From contig NZ_JALIRP010000002.1 of the NCBI RefSeq assembly GCF_022898935.1, positions 372,001 to 436,000 of the forward strand: a DNA stretch of 64,000 nucleotides. Reading direction: 5' to 3'. Made by a program: the position numbers and the translations under genes. Positions 1-8,373 of the stretch are shown here, in pieces. Positions within the stretch are counted from its first letter, which is position 1; every line of letters starts with the position of its first letter. The notes under the pieces are model-generated. The model saw only the letters and a program-made list of their open reading frames with translations. It was not told the origin of the DNA and ran no database searches. This DNA comes from Paenibacillus mangrovi. Its GTDB lineage: Bacteria; Bacillota; Bacilli; Paenibacillales; Paenibacillaceae.

Positions 1-26
1 TGTTCCATAATTTAGTTTTTCGTAAA

Positions 27-305
27 ATGGTAAAAAAGCATACTGCCAGAATAAAAAGCTACGAAGAACAAAAGCACAATGTGTTCCGATTTTTTGATAC
101 GAATTCATATCTTATTATGGCATTTATGATCACTTTAGGCGCTTCACTCCGCTTGTCAGGTTTGGTTTCGGATGCCTTTATCGCCATGTTCTATAGTGGC
201 CTTGGAGCATCGCTTATCGTAGCAGGAGTTAGTTTTGAACTTCATTTTTATAGATACATGAAGGAATTGAGTAAAGCGCGAATGTCATATAATAGCATAA
301 AGTAA
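27..305 (+). CDS. small membrane protein, possibly the C-terminal part of a longer gene
   Basis: The 92 residues carry a basic, hydrophilic N-terminus and two hydrophobic stretches (about residues 29-47 and 50-68), so a two-pass membrane protein is likely. I do not recognise the family. The reading frame stays open from the ATG at 27 back to the left edge of the window, and there is no purine-rich ribosome site in the 26 bases before that ATG. The real start may therefore lie outside the window and this may be a 3' fragment. The gene ends just before a hairpin shared with the converging thiI gene. Confidence 0.5.
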   Translation: MVKKHTARIKSYEEQKHNVFRFFDTNSYLIMAFMITLGASLRLSGLVSDAFIAMFYSGLGASLIVAGVSFELHFYRYMKELSKARMSYNSIK

Positions 306-310
306 AAAAA

Positions 311-345
311 AGATGGCTTCTGATGAATACAGAAGCCATCTTTTT
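311..345. terminator. bidirectional intrinsic terminator
   Basis: A 12-bp stem (agatggcttctg / cagaagccatct) with a short loop is flanked by a run of A on the left and a run of T on the right. It lies between the converging genes ending at 305 (+) and 368 (-) and can serve both. Confidence 0.8.
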
Positions 346-367
346 CATTATAGAGCCTTATTGCTCA

Positions 368-1591
368 TTAAAACCATTCTTCATCGATGCCGTCTTCTGC
401 TGCTTCGATCATGGATTCAGGCGTAAGCACAACGGTTTCCGTCCGCTCCACCGCCTCCTCCAGCATGGTCTGAAGATTCGCAAGAGAAGCTTCAATGCTC
501 TCGACAATACGCAGATTCGGATTCGTTGCCGGGGATTTCGGCACAAATATGGTGCAGCAATCTTCATAAGGCAATATCGACAATTCATACGTACCGATTC
601 TCTTCGCGATATCGATAATCTCACTCTTGTCCATCATGATCAGCGGGCGCAGGATCGGCAGATCCGTCGTCCGTCCGATCACATTCATGCTCGAAAGCGT
701 TTGGCTTGCCACTTGTCCAAGGCTGTCCCCCGTGACAATAGCCAGCGCGCCCTCTCGTTCTGCCAGCATAGTGGCAATACGCAGCATCGAGCGTCGCATC
801 AATGTAATGATCAGATTATCCTGGCCAAGACCTGTAAATGAGGTCTGGATCTCCGTGAAGGGAACCAGATGCAGTTTGACTTCGCCTGCATATCCGGAGA
901 GCACCTTGGCAAGCTCCATGACTTTTTCCTTGGCCTTGAGGCTGGTAAACGGATAACTGTAGAAGTGAACGCATTCCACTTCCAGCCCCCGGCGCATGCT
1001 GGTAAAACCTGCTACCGGACTATCGATTCCTCCAGACAGCAGCAGCATTCCTTTACCATTGCTTCCACGGGGAAATCCTCCTACAGCGGGAATGACCTCA
1101 CAGTAAATGTACGTTCCCTGTTCCCTGATCTCAACCCGCAGCTGCAGCTCCGGATCCTTCATGCTGACCTTGAGCATGGTAAATTTTTTCAGAAGCGGCG
1201 AACCGACCAAATGGTTCATTTCCTGGGAGGGATGTGGAAACGCCTTCCAGACTCTTCTGGCAGTTACCTTAAATGTCGTTTCCTTTTGAAGATCCAGATT
1301 CTCCAAAAACGATGTGCTCGTCTCCACGATTTTATCGAGCTGGGAAGGACATACAACCACGGGACTGATTGAAATAATGCCGAATATTTTTTTCAACTCT
1401 TCAATCAATTGGCTGGCGTTTTCACCGTTTAAGGCAACATACAATCTGCCATATTCCTTCTGGATTTGGGCCGCAGGATATGAGGAGAGTACGGATCTCA
1501 CATGTGTCAGTACTGTCTTTTCAAAACGGTTGCGGTTTTTCCCCTTTAGTGTAAACTCTCCAAAACGGAGCAAAAGCATATCATAATTCAC
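368..1591 (-). CDS. thiI: tRNA 4-thiouridine synthetase ThiI
   Basis: ThiI adenylates uridine 8 of tRNA and replaces its oxygen with sulfur received from a cysteine desulfurase. The 407-residue protein has the N-terminal ferredoxin-like and THUMP region (about 1-165), then the PP-loop ATP pyrophosphatase motif SGGIDSP (about 186-192). A Cys-Cys pair at about 345-346 includes the conserved catalytic cysteine. The C-terminal rhodanese domain of the E. coli enzyme is missing, as is usual in Bacilli, where the dedicated desulfurase NifZ donates sulfur. The start is a GTG immediately after the nifZ stop codon, with a ribosome site inside the nifZ tail, so the two are translationally coupled. Confidence 0.96.
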   Translation of the reverse strand: MNYDMLLLRFGEFTLKGKNRNRFEKTVLTHVRSVLSSYPAAQIQKEYGRLYVALNGENASQLIEELKKIFGIISISPVVVCPSQLDKIVETSTSFLENLDLQKETTFKVTARRVWKAFPHPSQEMNHLVGSPLLKKFTMLKVSMKDPELQLRVEIREQGTYIYCEVIPAVGGFPRGSNGKGMLLLSGGIDSPVAGFTSMRRGLEVECVHFYSYPFTSLKAKEKVMELAKVLSGYAGEVKLHLVPFTEIQTSFTGLGQDNLIITLMRRSMLRIATMLAEREGALAIVTGDSLGQVASQTLSSMNVIGRTTDLPILRPLIMMDKSEIIDIAKRIGTYELSILPYEDCCTIFVPKSPATNPNLRIVESIEASLANLQTMLEEAVERTETVVLTPESMIEAAEDGIDEEWF

Positions 1592-2746
1592 TTATTTCAT
1601 TCCTTCCTGTCTAAGCGGCTGCAGCCGGTTTACTGCGGTTTCAAGCGCTGCCAGCAACCGGTCTAAATCTTGCTGTGTATTAGTCATTCCCATACTGATC
1701 CGGATCGCGCTGGAGGCCGCATCCCCACTGCGACCCATAGCGAGCAGCACACGGCTTGGCTCTGCGGTCTTCGAGGAGCAGGCCGACTTGGTGGATACCA
1801 GCATTCCGTGTTCCTCCAAGGTATGGAGCAGCACCTCTGCTTTCATTCCTGGAAAAGACACATTGACGATATGTGGCGCCCCTTCCTCGAAGCTGTTCAA
1901 CTCAAGACTTGGCGTCTTTCGAATCCACGCAAGCAGAGCTGATTTAAGCGCACCGACTTCCCGCATAAAAGTATCGGTTTGTTCCGCAGCCATCCGCATT
2001 GCTTTGGACATCGCGACAAATCCGGGAATATTCTCGGTGCCTGCTCTGAGTCCCGATTCCTGCTTTCCGCCGGACAGGAGCGGATGTAGCGTAATGCCCT
2101 CCCGCTTATACAGCACACCTGTACCTTTGGGGCCACGGATTTTATGAGCGGACAAGGTATATAAATCCGCCTTCCACTCCTCAAGCTGAACCGGTAGCTT
2201 GCCAAAGCCCTGAACCCCGTCAATATGAAAAATAGTTAAGGGATTGGCCTGCTTCACAGCCTGCCCAATTTCAGCAAGCGGCTGCACAGCACCTGTTTCA
2301 TTATTCACATGCATTACACTTACCAGTATGGTGTCCTTCCGAACTGTTGAAGCAACCTCGCTGGGATTGACCATTCCTTTGCTATCAACCGGCAGATAGG
2401 TCACTTCGTATCCATGCTTCTCCAGCTCCAGACAGCTGTCATATACGGATGGATGCTCGATCTGTGTCGTTATGATATGCTTTCCCCGACTTCCATACTG
2501 CATGGCTGTTCCCTTAATGGCCATATTGTTGCCTTCCGTGGCTCCTGTTGTCAGGATCACTTCCGGCGGCTTGACATGCAGAGAAGCGGCACATACCTCG
2601 CGAGCTCTTTTAATCAGCCTTGCGGCATCTTCACCCATTCTGTGAATGGAGGAGGGGTTGCCGTAATGTTTTTTCATCACTTCCGTCATCGTCTGGATGA
2701 CTTCATCATAAGGCGGCGTACTTGCCGCGTGATCCCAATATATCAT
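1592..2746 (-). CDS. nifZ: cysteine desulfurase, NifS/NifZ (YrvO-like) type
   Basis: This 384-residue aminotransferase class V enzyme uses PLP to release sulfur from cysteine as an enzyme persulfide. Visible features are the N-terminal YWDHAAST motif, the PLP lysine in SAHKIRGPKG (about K202) and the active-site loop cysteine in STKSACSS (about C323). It lies directly upstream of thiI with no gap, which is the arrangement of the B. subtilis NifZ-ThiI pair and points to tRNA thiolation rather than Fe-S assembly as its main task. The exact subfamily name rests on this context. Confidence 0.93.
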   Translation of the reverse strand: MIYWDHAASTPPYDEVIQTMTEVMKKHYGNPSSIHRMGEDAARLIKRAREVCAASLHVKPPEVILTTGATEGNNMAIKGTAMQYGSRGKHIITTQIEHPSVYDSCLELEKHGYEVTYLPVDSKGMVNPSEVASTVRKDTILVSVMHVNNETGAVQPLAEIGQAVKQANPLTIFHIDGVQGFGKLPVQLEEWKADLYTLSAHKIRGPKGTGVLYKREGITLHPLLSGGKQESGLRAGTENIPGFVAMSKAMRMAAEQTDTFMREVGALKSALLAWIRKTPSLELNSFEEGAPHIVNVSFPGMKAEVLLHTLEEHGMLVSTKSACSSKTAEPSRVLLAMGRSGDAASSAIRISMGMTNTQQDLDRLLAALETAVNRLQPLRQEGMK

Positions 2747-2874
2747 TCCAAATTCACCCTTCCACTTAACGATTTCCTGGACAATATAAAGAGATCAAAC
2801 AGGGGGTCTACCGTCAAGCTCTACATCCGCTGCCATTCTCCCCATTTGATCCCTATGATCAATGTTCTATAAAA

Positions 2875-3600
2875 TTAGACTTCGTATTTCGAGCGGGCAT
2901 TCGCAATTTTGCCGATATACTTTCTCGTCTCCACAGGCAGCAGATCTAGCTTGTCCATCAGTTCCTCATCCGTGGATATTCCGAGCTTGGCCAGCCTGTT
3001 CGGTCCCGCATTGTATGCAGCCAGAGCCATGTTCTCCTGACCATTATATCGTTTAATCTGGTAGGAAAGATAGCGTGTCCCCGCATCGATATTCTGCGCA
3101 GGATCAAACGGATCCGTTACACCGAGACCCTGGGCCGTACCATCCATCAGCTGCATAAGTCCTTTTGCTCCAGCCGATGATACGACATTTGGATTAAAGG
3201 AGGACTCCGTATCAATAACCGCCTTGATTAGCGCTTCGTCGACTCCGTATTTTTTACTCGCTTGTCGAATCAAATCATCATAAGCCGTAGGACCGGACTT
3301 TGTCGTGAAACCACTGCTGTTCTCAAAATGAATTTCGGAAGTTGATCCCTTGTCTGCAACTGCTCCTAGCTGCTGCCACAATAATCCGTCGCTGTAAGAA
3401 ACCCCAGGAACTGTGGGTGCAGCTGAACCATCTACATCTGAATTGTCACCATTTGAATTAACGTATTGCTGCAAAATGACGCCAAAATCTGAGCTGCTTC
3501 CATTCTTCAGAATATCCTGAAGCAGCTCATCTCTATTTTGAATACGGCTATTATCCTGAAGTGATGCCAGCTGCTTCGCGGTTGCCGAATCGATTTGCAT
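2875..3600 (-). CDS. lytic transglycosylase with SLT domain (CwlQ/YjbJ-like)
   Basis: Residues about 105-220 form a soluble-lytic-transglycosylase domain: the catalytic glutamate sits in TESSFNP (about E132), followed by AKGLMQLM and AAYNAGP, the classic family motifs. Such enzymes cleave peptidoglycan glycan strands between MurNAc and GlcNAc, leaving 1,6-anhydro ends. The first 100 residues are polar and low in complexity and contain no evident signal peptide, as in B. subtilis CwlQ. The ribosome site (gaggt) is 9-10 bases before the ATG. No operon partner is evident. Confidence 0.88.
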   Translation of the reverse strand: MQIDSATAKQLASLQDNSRIQNRDELLQDILKNGSSSDFGVILQQYVNSNGDNSDVDGSAAPTVPGVSYSDGLLWQQLGAVADKGSTSEIHFENSSGFTTKSGPTAYDDLIRQASKKYGVDEALIKAVIDTESSFNPNVVSSAGAKGLMQLMDGTAQGLGVTDPFDPAQNIDAGTRYLSYQIKRYNGQENMALAAYNAGPNRLAKLGISTDEELMDKLDLLPVETRKYIGKIANARSKYEV

Positions 3601-3732
3601 GTATAAGACCTCATTTTCTACAAAGTGATGGTTTGCCTCATTTTAGTCATTTTAACATGTTCACGGGAGTTTGCGCCATATATCCATAGAATTTATATAA
3701 TACATGATTGCGGCTAGCACATTTTCACACGC

Positions 3733-3773
3733 AAAAAGCGTCCTCCTGCTGTCATGCAGCCGAGTAGGACGCT
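3733..3773 (-). terminator. intrinsic terminator after the 143-residue membrane protein gene
   Basis: On the minus strand the 8-bp stem agcgtcct / aggacgct is followed by TTTTT. It lies 20-60 bases past the stop codon of the gene at 3796-4227. Confidence 0.8.
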
Positions 3774-3795
3774 TCATTGCTGTCGATTTCAAAAA

Positions 3796-4227
3796 TTACC
3801 GGGCAAAAGGAATAAGAACGAAATAACTGATAGTCGCCAGAATGCCGAGACCCATTCCCCAAGCTCCCCATGTCTTACTTCCTTGGCTGTATGCATAGTA
3901 ACCGGTCACTGCCGCGATCGGTCCCAGCACAATTGACCACATAAACAGGGACGCGACGCCCAAGCCGACCCCGACATAACCTGCAGTTCTTCCTACGGTT
4001 CCATCATTCTCTTCGTCCACATCATCTTCTAACTCGTAGCGGTCTGATCTTGTCGGAGCAACCTCTGCGGAATACTCTTCCTCATGGCGGTCTGATCTTG
4101 TCGGAGCGACCTCAGCGGAATACTCTTCCTCGTGGTTATTATCACAGCGGGGATAATCACTACGGGTACGCATCGGTACACTTTCCTTTTCTTTTTCCTG
4201 TTGTTCAGGTCCTTGGAAATCGTCCAT
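3796..4227 (-). CDS. two-pass membrane protein with internal 16-residue repeat, unknown function
   Basis: The 143-residue protein has a hydrophilic, acidic N-terminal half and two hydrophobic segments in the C-terminal half (about residues 83-108 and 118-140), separated by a short YSQGSKTWG loop. Residues about 32-63 hold two almost identical copies of a 16-residue unit, HEEEYSAEVAPTRSDR. The membrane part resembles the small DUF4190-like membrane proteins, but I cannot assign a family with confidence. The ribosome site ggagggaggt precedes the ATG. It follows the DUF1540 gene on the same strand at a distance of 52 bp. Confidence 0.7.
   Translation of the reverse strand: MDDFQGPEQQEKEKESVPMRTRSDYPRCDNNHEEEYSAEVAPTRSDRHEEEYSAEVAPTRSDRYELEDDVDEENDGTVGRTAGYVGVGLGVASLFMWSIVLGPIAAVTGYYAYSQGSKTWGAWGMGLGILATISYFVLIPFAR
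4039..4134. repeat. tandem duplication, two 48-bp units
   Basis: Two adjacent 48-bp copies differ at only three positions that can be read by eye. The period is a multiple of three and stays in frame, giving two copies of a 16-residue peptide in the gene at 3796-4227. The few differences suggest a recent duplication or continuing homogenisation. Confidence 0.9.
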
Positions 4228-4279
4228 CAGAATACCTCCCTCGATTGGATGGTCTGTAAAGAATCAGGTACTGCTTTTT

Positions 4280-4501
4280 TTAAGTCGTTTTGGGTTTGAA
4301 TGTCAGGCAGCATGTCGCAGATGAATTGTTTGCATAATCCTTATGCTCGGCAAAATGTTCGCTTCCGAATTCCTCGCTGTATTTAGCGGAAGCATGCTTG
4401 TCGATCTCAATCAGGATCTGATCTGCTTTACATACATTCTGCTCTCCCCAAAAGCTGCAGTTGCTGACGCTGCATTTAACAATGGTTCTTGGGTCATTCA
4501 T
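4280..4501 (-). CDS. DUF1540 domain protein
   Basis: This 73-residue protein has the DUF1540 pattern: CSVSNCSFW near the N-terminus, a further NVCKADQI segment, and a late Cys pair (ATCCL). The spaced cysteines suggest a small metal-binding domain. The family is common in spore-formers; its function is not established. An AGGTGATCC ribosome site lies 4-5 bases before the ATG. It is probably co-transcribed with the membrane protein gene at 3796-4227. Confidence 0.85.
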   Translation of the reverse strand: MNDPRTIVKCSVSNCSFWGEQNVCKADQILIEIDKHASAKYSEEFGSEHFAEHKDYANNSSATCCLTFKPKTT

Positions 4502-4610
4502 TAAGGATCACCTCATATACAATTGTCTCCTGGCATACCCTCCTCTATACCGCAAACAGATGTCAGTTGCTGGCGGAGATTCATAATCCAAGAAAGGAAG
4601 TAAAGGGCAC

Positions 4611-4641
4611 AAAAAAACGAGCCTAAGTTTAGGCCCGTTTT
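4611..4641 (-). terminator. intrinsic terminator after the YpuI-like gene
   Basis: On the minus strand a 7-bp stem (ggcctaa / ttaggct) inside flanking cg/cg pairs is followed by seven T residues, 15-45 bases past the stop at 4656. Confidence 0.8.
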
Positions 4642-4655
4642 ACGTTATTTTTAAC

Positions 4656-5162
4656 TTAAGCGTGAGTGCGCTGGCTTTGCATTCTACGCTCTGTCAAATA
4701 GTCGCTTTCATAATAAGTCAGATCATCTCTGAGGTCTTCAAACACCTTTGTAATGTCCAAGATGATGTCCCGTACCGGGCGTACCGGTTTCACTCTGAAA
4801 CGGATCGCATCTTGTCCGGTATAAGCATAACGGCCATCTTCGGAATAGCTTTCACTTTTTGGATAGAAAAAGTTATTCACGCAGTGGTGATATACATTAT
4901 AGAGGGCTTTCTCAGCAAATTCCATATCGAAATTGGCACGGCGCAGCGCAACCCCAAGCTTTTCCGAAGATACTTCGCTAAATACAAGCAGATGGCGCAA
5001 ATCCGAAAGAAATCCTTTGTAAAAATGCAGTGTTTCTTCATTCAGTTCTGCCGCTAGCTGCGAAAGCGAATACTCGTTCAGAAATCCTTCAAGCTTATCG
5101 ATCGCAATTTTAAGCTTCTCTTTCGTGGTCTCACACAATTTTTGAACATTACCTGCTGACAT
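4656..5162 (-). CDS. ypuI: YpuI family protein (DUF3907)
   Basis: The protein matches the YpuI/DUF3907 family of Bacilli, a mostly helical cytosolic protein of unknown function. The frame extends 17 codons further upstream to 5213, but a strong AAGGAGGAG site sits 9-10 bases before the ATG at 5162. That gives 168 residues starting MSAGNVQKL, and I use this start. No transmembrane segment or catalytic motif is visible. It appears to be a single-gene transcript with its own terminator and is divergent from the protease gene at 5402. Confidence 0.8.
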   Translation of the reverse strand: MSAGNVQKLCETTKEKLKIAIDKLEGFLNEYSLSQLAAELNEETLHFYKGFLSDLRHLLVFSEVSSEKLGVALRRANFDMEFAEKALYNVYHHCVNNFFYPKSESYSEDGRYAYTGQDAIRFRVKPVRPVRDIILDITKVFEDLRDDLTYYESDYLTERRMQSQRTHA

Positions 5163-5401
5163 CGCTAATTTGCTCCTCCTTAATGGTTCCTTCAGACCGA
5201 TTGCTGACATCATACAATTAAATCGCTTACAGCATCATTTTTCCATGTACTATCCTAACACAAAACCCTGTGAGTTTGTATCCCTTTCTGTAATCCCTTT
5301 GGACAAATAATGGAATGGGCTATGGCGGCTAAAAACAGGGTATAAAATAAGCCCTTTCTCCTCACGATAAAGGTAATTTCATTATCAGGAGGTTATATTT
5401 T

Positions 5402-7291
5402 ATGTCCAGTCGCACATGGGTAGGCCTTGGCATCGCAGCAGTAATTGTTGCGCTAATCATCGTGATGCTAGTGCCTCGTTCCACCAATACACAACCCCCT
5501 AAACAAGCTGCTTCCCAGGAGGTCAAGCCAAAATCGAAAGAAGAACATATCTCTAAACAAAGCATGATGGCGCAAGATATTGAATCCACCAATCACTTAA
5601 CGCGCCTTGACGCCAAGCAGCATCTGACATCAATGCTCGACAAGATGGCTGATGCCGGACCTGCTCAGATCTCCGATTATGTTCAAAAGCTTCAGAAATC
5701 ACACGATCATTTTACCATGATTATATGGGTGGATACCAAAAAAGGAAAGCGGCAGGAATACACCTTAACGAAAAACAACTGGAGTTCTGCCGACCGGAAA
5801 AAGCTGGATGGATATATCGATCAGGCGACGAAAAACATCGGGAAACAGCATTCCTACGAATCCCCTTCTTTTAAAATGGATGACAAGCAATATTTTGTTA
5901 TTGCTGAGCCTTCACAGAAAAAACCAGGTCAGGGCGTCATCGCTCTGATGAACCAGGAAATTTTAGCCCAAGTGGAAAGTCACCAAAAAAAGAATTTGCG
6001 ACTGATCCCTTATCCGAAAGAGGGCAAATACAAGGTTGAATCTGTTCATGCCGATACGCTGCGCGATTTAACTGTAAAAACCGGACATGACAATGAAAAA
6101 GCAAGCCATTTTTATGAGAACGAAATCGTGGTCCGTTTCCGCAAGGATCCGACTCCACAGGAAATGAACCGCATCAAGAGCGAACTGAAAGCTTCCGAAA
6201 GAAAAATGGGTTATTCCTACGTGTTTCATGCCAAGGATATGGACTACAGCCAGCTGAAACAATATTTCATAAAAAACTGGAACCCTCTTTATGTTGAGCC
6301 CCATTATCTGTATATGACCAATGATAAGGTAAAAGAATCAACAAGCAGTCTTCCTAACGTACCAAATGACTTGCTGTTCGCCAAATACCAGTGGAACCTG
6401 CCTGCGATTGAAACAAACCAGGCCTGGGATTTATCCAAGGGGAGCAGTGATGTAATCGTAGGTGTCGTTGATACCGGCGTAGATCTCAATCACCCTGATC
6501 TGCATGGGCAGCTCCTAACCGGTTATAACGTGATTAATCCCGACTCGGCTCCACTCGATGATGTAGGGCATGGAACGCACGTATCCGGTATCATTGGCGC
6601 GCTCGTCAACAATAACGAAGGTGTTGCCGGAATCAGCTGGTATAATAAAATGCTGCCCGTAAAAGTACTTGATAAATCCGGATCCGGAACAACCTATGCC
6701 GTTGCCGAGGGCATCATATGGGCTACCGATAATGGAGCCAAGGTCATCAACATGAGCTTAGGCAATTACGCCGACTCCCAATTCCTTCATGATGCCGTGA
6801 AGTATGCTTACGATCGGGATGTTGTGCTTGTATCCGCCTCCGGAAATGACAATACCGAGCGGCCTGGTTATCCTGCAGCTTATCCCGAAGTGCTTGCGGT
6901 TGCAGCAACTGATTCCAACATGAAACGAGCCTCCTACTCCAACTTCGGGGATTATATTGATGTAGCAGCACCGGGAACCAACATCGCCAGCACATTCCCG
7001 GGCAACCAATACGCTGCATTATCAGGTACTTCTATGGCAAGCCCGCATGTTGCAGCGATGGCTGCCCTAATTAGGTCGGCTAATCCAGGCCTCTCCAATA
7101 AACAGATCATGGAAATTATGCGCAGCAGCACGATAGATTTAGGCCCAAAAGGGAAGGACAAATATTACGGATATGGTCAGGTCGATATCTACAAAGCGCT
7201 GCAGGAGGCAGGTAAAAGTGAAGCCCCACTCCAATTTTGGCCAGAGCAGATAAAGAAGAAAATGGAGTCCGTGATTCAAAAAGCCAAATAG
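5402..7291 (+). CDS. membrane-anchored or secreted subtilisin-like serine protease (peptidase S8)
   Basis: The 629-residue protein begins with a hydrophobic segment (about 6-25) acting as signal or anchor. About 210 residues of lysine-rich, uncharacterised sequence follow, then a propeptide-like region (about 240-305, ENEIVVRF...). The catalytic domain holds the full triad: Asp in VVDTGVDLNHPD (about D357), His in GHGTHVSG (about H390) and Ser in SGTSMASPH (about S544), with the oxyanion Asn in ASGND (about N482). It is therefore expected to be active outside the membrane. The long N-terminal region may regulate maturation. The ribosome site is caggaggt. It is one of only three plus-strand genes here and stands alone between its own control region and a terminator. 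Confidence 0.92.
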   Translation: MSSRTWVGLGIAAVIVALIIVMLVPRSTNTQPPKQAASQEVKPKSKEEHISKQSMMAQDIESTNHLTRLDAKQHLTSMLDKMADAGPAQISDYVQKLQKSHDHFTMIIWVDTKKGKRQEYTLTKNNWSSADRKKLDGYIDQATKNIGKQHSYESPSFKMDDKQYFVIAEPSQKKPGQGVIALMNQEILAQVESHQKKNLRLIPYPKEGKYKVESVHADTLRDLTVKTGHDNEKASHFYENEIVVRFRKDPTPQEMNRIKSELKASERKMGYSYVFHAKDMDYSQLKQYFIKNWNPLYVEPHYLYMTNDKVKESTSSLPNVPNDLLFAKYQWNLPAIETNQAWDLSKGSSDVIVGVVDTGVDLNHPDLHGQLLTGYNVINPDSAPLDDVGHGTHVSGIIGALVNNNEGVAGISWYNKMLPVKVLDKSGSGTTYAVAEGIIWATDNGAKVINMSLGNYADSQFLHDAVKYAYDRDVVLVSASGNDNTERPGYPAAYPEVLAVAATDSNMKRASYSNFGDYIDVAAPGTNIASTFPGNQYAALSGTSMASPHVAAMAALIRSANPGLSNKQIMEIMRSSTIDLGPKGKDKYYGYGQVDIYKALQEAGKSEAPLQFWPEQIKKKMESVIQKAK

Positions 7292-7302
7292 TTTTTAAGA
7301 AA

Positions 7303-7344
7303 AAAGCAATCCAGCCTGTTGCGGCGGATTGCTTTGCTTTTTTT
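7303..7344. terminator. bidirectional intrinsic terminator
   Basis: A 10-bp stem (aaagcaatcc / ggattgcttt) is followed by a T-rich run on the plus strand and by TTTTTT on the minus strand. It separates the converging protease gene (+) and coat protein gene (-). Confidence 0.85.
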
Positions 7345-7414
7345 CAGATTATATACGATTCCATCGAAGCTGAAGCATTCAAATATCAACAGGAGAACTT
7401 TAATTAGTGAATCA

Positions 7415-7660
7415 TTAACGTCTTCCTCTAGTTACGCCGCCGCGTCTCATGCTTGTTGTAACGGGGGCCGCATATTCTTCTTTTACGACATAGTTGCAGA
7501 TATGCTTTGGCACAGGTACGCAATGATGTCTTTTTACGATTTGAACCGTGTGAACTACAGGAACGATTTGAGGATGGTAATAATCCTGAACAACAACAGT
7601 TGGATCTGTATAAACAGGGTCCGCTGGCGGACAGTGGAAGCAATGTGGATGTGGATACAT
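7415..7660 (-). CDS. CotD family spore coat protein
   Basis: The 81-residue protein is rich in His, Pro, Tyr and Val, with a few cysteines. The core VVVQDYYHPQIVPVVHTV followed by RHHCVPVPKH resembles the CotD family of inner spore coat proteins. Such proteins are made in the mother cell and cross-linked into the coat. A good AAAGGAG ribosome site lies before the ATG. The upstream 130 bp should hold a mother-cell (sigma-K type) promoter, which I could not fix by eye. The family call rests on composition and the core motif. Confidence 0.72.
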   Translation of the reverse strand: MYPHPHCFHCPPADPVYTDPTVVVQDYYHPQIVPVVHTVQIVKRHHCVPVPKHICNYVVKEEYAAPVTTSMRRGGVTRGRR

Positions 7661-7790
7661 TTTCAGGCAGCTCCTTTCGTTGATTTAGTACAGTTTATTA
7701 TGGTTGAAACGCCTTCGTTTGTACATTTGTCCTTAGTTAACAGTTATTTGACTAAATCAGGCTCGTCTGATAATAAAGAAGCTGTGAACG

Positions 7791-7830
7791 CAAAAAGGCG
7801 GCATCTACCGGTTAACCGGGATGCCGCCTC
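7791..7830 (-). terminator. intrinsic terminator of the RNase P RNA gene
   Basis: On the minus strand a 10-bp GC-rich stem (aggcggcatc / gatgccgcct) with an inner ccggttaaccgg palindrome is followed by TTTTTG, about 30 bases after the 3' end of rnpB. Confidence 0.88.
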
Positions 7831-7859
7831 AAAGTTATTTATCATGATTCATAATACGG

Positions 7860-8286
7860 TTGCAGTTAGGAAAGTTTTACGTAAGCCGGGTTCTGTGCTC
7901 GTCGCGGTACAGACGGGAACTACCCTCCCGCGGATAAGCGACAATCATCTATCTAGGCCAATTATTGCTAATTGGCTCAAGCGACCAACCCGAACGCGCC
8001 TCGGGCTAAGGCTGCTTCTCTAAGAAGCTGCGTTCCATTAGGTCTTGCTCCAAGTGGGGTTTACCAGGAACGAAGTCACCAGCGTTCCTCGGGGTCTCTT
8101 ACACCTCGGTTCCACCCTTGCCTGATCCGCTAAAGCAGCGGCCATCGGCGGTCCATTTCTGTGGCACTATCCTTCAACTCGCGCTGACTGGACGTTATCC
8201 AGCACCCTGCCCTATGGAGCCCGGACTTTCCTCTCGCGGCGCCTTACGCGCCGCCAGCGATTGTCTGTCAAACTTTCCGGACAACT
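7860..8286 (-). ncRNA. rnpB: RNase P RNA, class A-like architecture
   Basis: This is the catalytic RNA that trims the 5' leader of pre-tRNAs. Read on the minus strand, conserved region I is GAGGAAAGUCCGGGC and region V is ACAGAACCCGGCUUA. Helix P1 forms between ggaaaguuu near the 5' end and aaacuuucc near the 3' end, P2 between gacaauc and gauuguc, and P3 is a short GC hairpin. The segments CUCCAUAGGGCAGGGUGCUGG, ACCGCCGAUGGCC and GCUUGAGCCA...UUGGCCUAGAU match the class A (E. coli-like) RNA closely. B. subtilis class B is different at these places. The segment fills the 700-bp gap between cotD and nif3. End positions are estimates from the promoter and P1. Confidence 0.95.
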
Positions 8287-8293
8287 GTTTTAT

Positions 8294-8322
8294 AGTATAC
8301 ATGGAAATCAGAAAGGTTTCAA
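8294..8322 (-). promoter_or_regulatory. sigma-A promoter of rnpB
   Basis: On the minus strand -35 TTGAAA (8317-8322), a 17-base spacer and -10 TATACT (8294-8299) place transcription start near 8286, right at the 5' end of the RNase P RNA. Confidence 0.85.
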
Positions 8323-8373
8323 TCCTTATCGCCTTCCAGTGTTACTGGTTTTTTCCTTCCAGCCCATTCATAT

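Noticed and set aside
7319..8023. Plus-strand frame of 234 codons across the RNase P RNA gene
   Set aside because: It crosses cotD and rnpB on the opposite strand, has no ribosome site, and the rnpB structure explains the region.
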